Of a DNA stretch of 5,635 bases, positions 1 through 5,103 are shown in pieces. A program made the position numbers and the translations under genes. The notes beneath the pieces were generated by a model, which did no database searches, had not been told where the DNA came from, and was given only the letters and a program-made list of their open reading frames with translations. The stretch's first letter is position 1. The number at the start of each line of letters is the position of its first letter. The DNA comes from Candidatus Omnitrophota bacterium (lineage in GTDB: Bacteria; Omnitrophota; Gorgyraeia; JAGLLT01), in NCBI GenBank assembly GCA_030630095.1, contig DAOVNW010000069.1, forward strand, positions 1 to 5,635, read 5' to 3'.

Positions 1-1797
1 AAAGAGTATAAGTTGATTACCAAGAAGAGAGAATTTAGGGAACTCATCGGAAGCCTGAAAGATACTGCTGTTTTTGCCTTTGACTTTGAGACTACCAGCT
101 CTAATCCGCACGAAGCGGAACTCGCGGGCGTCTCTTTTTCGTGGAAGGAAGGAATCGCTTATTACGTACCCTTAATCGGCTTGGACAAGGGGCGCGAGGG
201 TATTGTTAGGGATGAGGCCTTGTGTTCTCTAAAGTCCATCTTTGAAAACGAAGAAATAAAGAAGGTCGGGCAAAACGTAAAGTATGAAAGCATCATACTT
301 ACCAGGCATAAGATTAACTTAAAGGCAATTCACTTTGATACAATGATAGCTTCTTATGTTCTAAACCCCTCTAAGTCCAACCATAATTTGGAGGATATTT
401 CCCTTGAATACCTGGGGCACAAGATGATATCTTATCAGGACTTAACCGGCAGGGGTAAAGAGGCTGTCGCGTTAAAGGAGGTGGCGCTGGATAAGGTTTG
501 CGACTATGCCTGTGAAGATTCTGATGTGACTTTTAGATTGTATAAGATCTTGAAAAATAAATTAAAAGAAAAAGGGCTATTGAAACTCTATGAAGAGATT
601 GAATTGCCGCTGATAGAAGTCTTAGCCTATATAGAAATATGCGGTGTGAGTGTTGACAAGAAGAAGCTTGAAGCTATGTCCGGGAAATTAAAGAAGCAGC
701 TGCGGAAACTGGTAGATGATATCTTTTGTGAAGCAGGCGTAGAATTTAACGTAAACTCGCCTAAACAGCTTCAGGAGATATTGTTTAACAGACTGAAACT
801 CCCTGTAATTAAGAAGACAAAAACGGGCGCCTCAACTGACGCGGAAGTTCTTAAGAGGCTCTCTTTAGATCACAGCCTGCCGGCTATGATATTAAAATAC
901 AGGGAACTCTCAAAGATTAAAACGACTTACGTTGACAGTCTGCCCAGCCTTGTCAATAAGCGGACGAAGAGAATACATACTTCTTATAACCAGACCGTAA
1001 CCCAAACAGGCAGGCTAAGCTCTTCGGGCCCCAACCTGCAGAATATTCCCATAAGAAGTAAATTGGGCAAGGAAATTAGAGCGGCGTTTATGCCGGTCTC
1101 TGAGGATTTTCAATTTCTTTCTGCCGATTATTCTCAGATTGAGCTAAGGGTTCTTGCTCACCTTTCGGGAGATGACAATTTAAAGAGAGCCTTCAGGGAT
1201 GGCCTGGATGTTCATACTTATACAGCCTCTTTGGTATTTGAAGCCGGAATGGAAGAAGTTACTGAAGAAATGAGAGCTGTGGCCAAGACTGTAAATTTTT
1301 CAATTATCTACGGTATAAGCGCCTTTGGCCTCTCAAAAGAATTAAACATAGAAATGGCTAAGGCTAAAAGTTTTATTGACAATTATTTCAAAAGGTATCC
1401 GGGGGTAAAAGCGTATATTGACGCCCGGATAAAGGAGGCGGAGGAAGAGGGATATGTTACTACTTTATTCAGTAGGCGCCGGTATATACCTCAGATAAAG
1501 AGCGGGGATGTTACTCAGGTTAACTTTGCCAGGCGTGTTGCCATTAATACGCCGGTTCAGGGAACGGCGAGTGATTTAATAAAAATCGCTATGGTTAATA
1601 TATATAATGAATTGAAAAAAAAAGGTTTTTTGTCTAGAATGATTATGCAAATTCATGATGAGCTTATTTTTGAAATACATAAAGACGAAACGGATAAATT
1701 GAAAAAGATGGTTAAAGAGAAGATGGAGTATGTAGTTGAGTTGGATGTACCCATAAAGGTTGATATCAAGGTGGGCAAAAGTTGGGCGGAATGCTGA
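1..1797 (+). CDS. polA: DNA polymerase I, 5'-truncated by window edge (3'-5' exonuclease and polymerase domains)
   Basis: Template-directed DNA polymerase of family A, acting in repair synthesis and Okazaki fragment maturation. The frame is open from base 1 (KEYKLITKK...), and KEYK fits the linker before the exonuclease domain, so the gene starts upstream; the TTG at 13 is not a credible start. Numbering from the codon at base 1, 598 residues remain. Aligning D28 with E. coli D355 suggests about 330 residues are missing, covering the 5' nuclease domain. The proofreading domain spans about residues 5-190: Exo I D28/E30 (FAFDFETT), Exo II GQNVKYE ending at E96 where E. coli has D424, Exo III Y169/D173 (YACEDSD). 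The polymerase domain follows: TGRLSSSGPNLQNIP (336-350), motif A DYSQIE from D376, motif B with R425, K429, F433 and Y437, motif C H552-D553-E554. F433 matches E. coli F762, linked to ddNTP discrimination. Stop TGA; coaE begins 17 bases later. Identity is certain; only proofreading strength is uncertain because of E96. Confidence 0.97.
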   Translation, partial: KEYKLITKKREFRELIGSLKDTAVFAFDFETTSSNPHEAELAGVSFSWKEGIAYYVPLIGLDKGREGIVRDEALCSLKSIFENEEIKKVGQNVKYESIILTRHKINLKAIHFDTMIASYVLNPSKSNHNLEDISLEYLGHKMISYQDLTGRGKEAVALKEVALDKVCDYACEDSDVTFRLYKILKNKLKEKGLLKLYEEIELPLIEVLAYIEICGVSVDKKKLEAMSGKLKKQLRKLVDDIFCEAGVEFNVNSPKQLQEILFNRLKLPVIKKTKTGASTDAEVLKRLSLDHSLPAMILKYRELSKIKTTYVDSLPSLVNKRTKRIHTSYNQTVTQTGRLSSSGPNLQNIPIRSKLGKEIRAAFMPVSEDFQFLSADYSQIELRVLAHLSGDDNLKRAFRDGLDVHTYTASLVFEAGMEEVTEEMRAVAKTVNFSIIYGISAFGLSKELNIEMAKAKSFIDNYFKRYPGVKAYIDARIKEAEEEGYVTTLFSRRRYIPQIKSGDVTQVNFARRVAINTPVQGTASDLIKIAMVNIYNELKKKGFLSRMIMQIHDELIFEIHKDETDKLKKMVKEKMEYVVELDVPIKVDIKVGKSWAEC

Positions 1798-1803
1798 AGA
1801 TAT

Positions 1804-1809
1804 GAGGAG
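1804..1809 (+). promoter_or_regulatory. Ribosome binding site of coaE
   Basis: GAGGAG lies 5 bases before the ATG at 1815. It supports that start over the out-of-frame ATG at 1811. Confidence 0.7.
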
Positions 1810-1814
1810 TATGA

Positions 1815-2411
1815 ATGAAGGTTATTGGAATTACCGGAAGTTACAAAAGCGGCAAAAGCACGGTAAGCAGGATGTTTTGGGAGTTAGGGGCAAGAATAAT
1901 TGATGCTGATAAGATAGGCCATGACGCCCTGTTTCCTCAAAGAGAAACTTATAAAAGGATAGTAACCGCTTTTGGCCGCGGTATTCTTGATAAGTCAGGC
2001 AGGATAGACAGAAAAAAACTGGCCGCTGTAGTTTTTAGTAATGCCGGTAGGCTTAACAAACTTAACAAAATAATTCATCCGGAGGTTATAAAGAGGATAA
2101 AGAATAAAATAGCGGAAGCAAAAAGGAAACTGCCGCAGCCGGTTATTATTGTTGAGGCACCCTTGTTATACGAAGCCGGCATAGCGCGGATGATGAACAA
2201 GATAATAGTAGTTGATTTAAGTTATGAGCGGCAAACAAAAAGGGCGCTTGAGAGCGGTATTGGTTCTCAAGGGCAGATAAAGGAGAGAATATTAAGCCAG
2301 ATGCCCCTTGATGAAAAGAAAAGGCTGGCTGATTTTATAATTAACAATAATGGGAGCATAGAAGAAACAAAAAGACAGGTAGAAACTATTTGGAAAAAAA
2401 TAAAGGAGTAG
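1815..2411 (+). CDS. coaE: Dephospho-CoA kinase
   Basis: Cytoplasmic P-loop kinase that phosphorylates the 3'-hydroxyl of the ribose of dephospho-CoA with ATP, the last step of coenzyme A synthesis. The product is 198 residues, normal for the family (about 190-210). Visible motifs are Walker A GSYKSGKST at residues 8-16, IDADKIGHDAL at 29-39 with the family's DAD signature, LNKIIHPEV at 83-91, EAPLLYEAG at 114-122 (the usual PLLFE block), and the C-terminal pattern RILSQM...ADFIINNNGS at 158-181. The P-loop reads GSYKSGKS where most family members read GGIGSGKS; the catalytic Gly-Lys-Ser is intact. The ATG is preceded by GAGGAG at a 5-base spacing. It stops at TAG, and the rho Shine-Dalgarno lies inside its last codons, which implies coupled translation with rho. 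The pairing with polA recurs in many bacteria (for example near polA-mutM-coaE in Firmicutes), so it reflects ancestral gene order rather than pathway logic. Confidence 0.95.
   Translation: MKVIGITGSYKSGKSTVSRMFWELGARIIDADKIGHDALFPQRETYKRIVTAFGRGILDKSGRIDRKKLAAVVFSNAGRLNKLNKIIHPEVIKRIKNKIAEAKRKLPQPVIIVEAPLLYEAGIARMMNKIIVVDLSYERQTKRALESGIGSQGQIKERILSQMPLDEKKRLADFIINNNGSIEETKRQVETIWKKIKE
2403..2408 (+). promoter_or_regulatory. Ribosome binding site of rho, inside the end of coaE
   Basis: AAGGAG forms the last two sense codons of coaE and lies 9 bases before the rho ATG at 2418. Ribosomes finishing coaE cover this site, so initiation of rho is probably coupled to coaE translation. Confidence 0.7.
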
Positions 2412-2417
2412 GAAATT

Positions 2418-3704
2418 ATGGCAGTAAATCAGGAAGTAAGCCACAAAGATGAGTTAAATATTCAGAATTTGAAAAAGATGAAAATGACTGAACTGACGAA
2501 GCTGGCTTCTAAGTTGAATGTCAACGGAGTCAGTAATTTGAAAAAGCAGGAGATGATTTTTAAGCTTCTTCAGGCAAGCGCCGAGAAAAGCGGGAATATG
2601 TTTGGCGAGGGGGTCTTGGAGGTTTTGCCTGACGGTTTTGGTTTCTTGCGCTCTCCCAACTATAATTATTTGCCGTGTCCCGATGACATTTATGTTTCAC
2701 CTTCTCAGATTAAGAAATTTTCGCTGAGAACCGGCGATGTAGTCAGCGGACAGATAAGGCCGCCGAAAGAGAGTGAAAAGTACTTCGCTCTTTTAAGGGT
2801 GGAGGCGGTTGATTATGAAAGCCCGGAAAAATCAAAAGAGAAGATACTTTTTGACGACCTTACTCCTCTTTATCCGCGGGAAAGGTTTATTCTGGAAACA
2901 AAACCCGATGAGATTTCTATGCGAATTATGGATTTGCTGACTCCGGTAGGAAAGGGCCAGCGCGGACTAATTGTTGCTCCGCCCTACAGCGGAAAGACGG
3001 TTCTTCTGCAGGAGTTTGCTAATAGTATAACGATTAATTATCCTGAGGCGGTATTAATAGTTCTTTTGATTGACGAAAGGCCGGAAGAAGTTACTGATAT
3101 GCAGAGGTCTGTAAAAGGAGAAGTAATAAGTTCTACCTTTGATGAGCCTCCAGTCAGGCACGTTCAGGTGGCCGAGATGGTTTTGGAAAAGGCAAAAAGA
3201 TTAGTTGAAAGACATAAGGATGTTGTGATACTATTAGACAGTATTACCAGGCTGGCAAGGGCATATAACTCGGTTGTACCCCACTCGGGCAGGATATTGT
3301 CAGGAGGAGTAGATGCCGCTTCTATCGAAAAACCCAAGAGATTCTTCGGGGCTGCCAGAAGTGTTGAGGAGGGCGGAAGCCTGACAATTATTGCTACCGC
3401 CTTAATTGATACCGGTTCTCGTATGGACGATGTGATATTTGAGGAGTTTAAGGGAACCGGCAATATGGAGCTTACTTTAGACAGAAATCTTTTTCATAGA
3501 AGGATTTATCCGGCCATAGATATAAAACGCTCAAACACCAGAAAGGAAGAGCTGTTGTATGATCCTGAGGAGCTAAAAAGAATTTGGATACTCAGAAAAG
3601 CTCTTGGTGAAGCGACAAGCTTAGAAGCCCTTGAGCTCTTGATAAATAAATTAAAAAAAACAAAAAGTAACGCCGAATTTTTGTTATCATTGAAGGATGT
3701 TTAA
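2418..3704 (+). CDS. rho: Transcription termination factor Rho
   Basis: Hexameric RNA-dependent ATPase and helicase that loads on untranslated nascent RNA and ends transcription. The product is 428 residues, close to E. coli Rho (419), with a constant offset of +9 at the key sites. An extra N-terminal stretch of about 17 residues precedes the Rho_N helical domain (about 18-55). The RNA-binding OB fold follows (about 62-130, with DGFGFLRS at 72-79 and the block DDIYVSPSQI at 89-98). In the ATPase core, Walker A is APPYSGKT at 187-194 with K193, the catalytic glutamate is E220 in LLIDERPEEV, Walker B ends at D274 in ILLDSITRLARAYN, the secondary RNA site is SGRILSGGVDA at 290-300, the R loop is FKGTGNMEL at 344-352, and the arginine finger is R375. 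Residues tied to bicyclomycin binding (M228, S275, G346) are retained, so sensitivity is expected. There is no large insertion in the N-terminal domain as seen in Actinobacteria. Start ATG has AAGGAG 9 bases upstream. A 134-base structured gap follows. Confidence 0.98.
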   Translation: MAVNQEVSHKDELNIQNLKKMKMTELTKLASKLNVNGVSNLKKQEMIFKLLQASAEKSGNMFGEGVLEVLPDGFGFLRSPNYNYLPCPDDIYVSPSQIKKFSLRTGDVVSGQIRPPKESEKYFALLRVEAVDYESPEKSKEKILFDDLTPLYPRERFILETKPDEISMRIMDLLTPVGKGQRGLIVAPPYSGKTVLLQEFANSITINYPEAVLIVLLIDERPEEVTDMQRSVKGEVISSTFDEPPVRHVQVAEMVLEKAKRLVERHKDVVILLDSITRLARAYNSVVPHSGRILSGGVDAASIEKPKRFFGAARSVEEGGSLTIIATALIDTGSRMDDVIFEEFKGTGNMELTLDRNLFHRRIYPAIDIKRSNTRKEELLYDPEELKRIWILRKALGEATSLEALELLINKLKKTKSNAEFLLSLKDV

Positions 3705-3706
3705 AG

Positions 3707-3775
3707 GAATTTCCGTCTCGAAAGATATCGCAAAATTCTCTTCGACAATTTTGCGACTCTCGGCGGAATTAATTC
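3707..3775 (+). repeat. Long imperfect inverted repeat (hairpin 1) in the rho-rpmE gap
   Basis: Beginning two bases after the rho stop, the left arm 3707-3737 matches the reverse complement of the right arm 3747-3775 with small indels. Shared blocks from outside in are GAATT, TCCG, GA(A/G)AG and TCGCAAAATT; the inner 10 base pairs (3728-3737 with 3747-3756) are perfect. The loop is CTCTTCGAC at 3738-3746. The right arm also holds the self-palindrome GAATTAATTC at 3766-3775. No T-tract follows, so it is not a standard intrinsic terminator. It could be a short palindromic genome repeat (REP or MITE-like), an mRNA 3' stabiliser for rho, an RNase III type processing site, or part of an rpmE leader. 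The arms are visible directly; function is not. Confidence 0.8.
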
Positions 3776-3820
3776 GCACAAATAATTTATGACATCCAAA
3801 GGATGACATAAATTATGTGC
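3776..3820 (+). repeat. Strong palindrome (hairpin 2) directly before the rpmE ribosome binding site
   Basis: The arms 3782-3797 and 3801-3816 pair at 15 of 16 positions (one A-A mismatch, 3792 with 3806) around a 3-base AAA loop. GCAC at 3776-3779 and GTGC at 3817-3820 extend the stem by four pairs across a 2-base AA bulge. It abuts hairpin 1 with no spacer and ends 5 bases before the rpmE Shine-Dalgarno, which stays single-stranded. There is no following T-run, so factor-independent termination is unlikely. Roles in rpmE translation control or mRNA processing, or origin as a mobile palindrome, are inferences only. Confidence 0.85.
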
Positions 3821-3825
3821 TCATT

Positions 3826-3831
3826 AAGGAG
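3826..3831 (+). promoter_or_regulatory. Ribosome binding site that fixes the rpmE start
   Basis: AAGGAG sits 7 bases before the ATG at 3839. The in-frame ATG at 3815 lies inside hairpin 2, lacks its own Shine-Dalgarno and would add eight residues (MCSLRRRK) not typical of L31, so 3839 is the start. Confidence 0.85.
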
Positions 3832-3838
3832 AAGAAAA

Positions 3839-4039
3839 ATGAAAGACAAGCTTCATCCGGAGTATAAGGAAAGCACTATTACCTGCGCTTGCGGGAATGT
3901 GGTGCATACCCGTTCAACCAAGCAGAATATTAAGGTTGAAATTTGCAGTAAGTGCCATCCGTTTTTTACCGGCACCCAAAAACTGGTTGATTCGGCAGGC
4001 CGTGTTGAGAGGTTCAGGAAAAAATACAGCAAGAAATAA
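3839..4039 (+). CDS. rpmE: 50S ribosomal protein L31, zinc-binding (C+) form
   Basis: Small protein of the large ribosomal subunit that bridges to the 30S head at the central protuberance. The product is 66 residues (E. coli L31 is 70). It keeps the family opening MKDKLHPEY, the block CSKCHPFFTGTQK at 36-48 and GRVERFRKKY near the end. The four zinc ligands of the C+ type are C16, C18, C36 and C39 (CxC then CxxC), so this is the zinc-loaded form rather than the C- paralogue that bacteria make under zinc starvation. The start is chosen from the AAGGAG at 3826-3831. It stops with TAA, and prfA begins two bases later. The leader is unusually structured compared with the other junctions here, and L31 genes in some bacteria are regulated by zinc or by L31 itself, so post-transcriptional control is possible but unproven. 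No Zur-like site was recognised. Confidence 0.96.
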   Translation: MKDKLHPEYKESTITCACGNVVHTRSTKQNIKVEICSKCHPFFTGTQKLVDSAGRVERFRKKYSKK

Positions 4040-4041
4040 GA

Positions 4042-5103
4042 ATGTTTAAACAATTAGATACTTTATTAAAACGTTTCGATGAAGTCGAGAAGCTTCTTGT
4101 TGACCCGGAGGTAATCTCCAATAGCCGCAGGTACCAGCAGCTTGCCAAAGAGAGGGCTCATTTAGAGCCGGCGGCCTTAAAGTATAGGCAGTTTCAGAAG
4201 AATGAGAGTGATGTCAGAGAGATAGATGGCCTGCTAAAAGAAAAACAGACGGAGAAAGACTTTTCTGAACTTGTTGTATCAGAAAAAAAAAGGTTGAACG
4301 AAGAAAGCCTGAAACTTAAAGATGAACTGGAAGACTTCCTTTTTGAGCGGGAGGAGGGCCTGGACAGGAATATTATTATGGAGATTAGGGCGGGGACGGG
4401 AGGCGAGGAGGCCGCGCTTTTTGCCGCCGATCTCTTTAAGATGTATTCGAGGTATGCTCAATCCAAGGGCTATAAAGTTGACATCCTGAGTTCTCATCCT
4501 TCGGCAGGCGCCGGTTTTAAAGAGATAATTTTTTCTGTTGAAGGCGGGATGGCCTATAAGATATTCAGATATGAAAGCGGTACTCACCGGGTGCAAAGAG
4601 TTCCGGCTACCGAAACCTCAGGTAGAATACATACCTCAGCGGCCACGGTTGCCGTCCTGCCGGAGGCGGAAGAAGTTGATTTGAAGATTGATCCGAGTGA
4701 ACTAAAGATTGATACTTACCGTTCATCAGGAGCCGGGGGCCAGCACGTCAACGTGACAGATTCTGCCGTACGCATTACACATTTACCGACTAATACAGTA
4801 GTCAGTTGTCAGGACGAGCGGTCTCAGATGAAAAACAAGGCCAAAGCAATGAAGGTTTTGCGGGCGAGGATTTTTGATAAGTTAGAAAAGGAAAAACAGC
4901 GTGAAATTTCAAAATCAAGAAAGTCTCAGGTAGGCACCGGAGACAGGTCTCAAAAAATCAGGACATATAACTTTCCTGATAGACGGGTTACCGACCACCG
5001 TATACATTTAACCCTTTACAGGCTGGAAAGTATACTGGAAGGCGACATGGAAGAGCTGATAAGCGCTCTTATTAAAGAAGATAGAAAGAGTTCTTTAAAA
5101 TGA
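4042..5103 (+). CDS. prfA: Peptide chain release factor 1 (RF1)
   Basis: Cytoplasmic class I release factor that recognises UAG and UAA in the ribosomal A site and triggers hydrolysis of peptidyl-tRNA. The product is 353 residues, the usual length. Domain 1 is a helical, charged segment (about 1-110) ending before the signature RAGTGGEEAALFAADLF (116-132). The stop-codon reading tripeptide is PAT at 188-190 in RVPATETSGRIHTSAATVAV, which marks RF1 rather than RF2 (SPF). The catalytic GGQ is at 232-234 in YRSSGAGGQHVNVTDSAVRI; Q234 is the glutamine that PrmC methylates in other bacteria. The C-terminal FPDRRVTDHRIHLTLYRL (311-328) is also typical. The start is two bases after the rpmE stop, without a clear Shine-Dalgarno, so initiation probably relies on ribosomes finishing rpmE. 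Its own stop is TGA, which RF1 does not read, and overlaps the ATG of the next gene. Because polA also ends in TGA, an RF2 gene is expected elsewhere. Confidence 0.98.
   Translation: MFKQLDTLLKRFDEVEKLLVDPEVISNSRRYQQLAKERAHLEPAALKYRQFQKNESDVREIDGLLKEKQTEKDFSELVVSEKKRLNEESLKLKDELEDFLFEREEGLDRNIIMEIRAGTGGEEAALFAADLFKMYSRYAQSKGYKVDILSSHPSAGAGFKEIIFSVEGGMAYKIFRYESGTHRVQRVPATETSGRIHTSAATVAVLPEAEEVDLKIDPSELKIDTYRSSGAGGQHVNVTDSAVRITHLPTNTVVSCQDERSQMKNKAKAMKVLRARIFDKLEKEKQREISKSRKSQVGTGDRSQKIRTYNFPDRRVTDHRIHLTLYRLESILEGDMEELISALIKEDRKSSLK

Noticed and set aside
13..1797. Taking the TTG at 13 as the true polA start (a Klenow-like short PolA)
   Set aside because: The frame is open through base 1 and the four upstream codons fit the linker before the exonuclease domain, so the window edge truncates a longer gene.
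3164..3463. Reverse-strand open frame opposite rho
   Set aside because: It lies wholly opposite a highly conserved part of rho and shows no recognisable protein features.
3776..3830. Intrinsic transcription terminator between rho and rpmE
   Set aside because: The stem is AT-rich and the bases after it (CTCATTAAGG) contain no T-tract on the + strand.
3705..3838. Sigma-70 type promoter for rpmE in the gap
   Set aside because: AT-rich hexamers such as AATAAT at 3781 exist, but none has a matching -35 box at 16-18 bases, and they lie inside the palindrome arms.
3815..4039. Longer L31 starting at the ATG at 3815
   Set aside because: That ATG lies in the arm of hairpin 2 without a ribosome binding site; the ATG at 3839 has AAGGAG 7 bases upstream and gives the normal L31 N-terminus.
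3853..4053. Reverse-strand open frame opposite rpmE
   Set aside because: It mirrors the L31 coding sequence; no ribosome binding site or family resemblance was seen.
4279..4596. Reverse-strand open frame opposite prfA
   Set aside because: It is antisense to conserved RF1 sequence and its product looks like a frame shadow.
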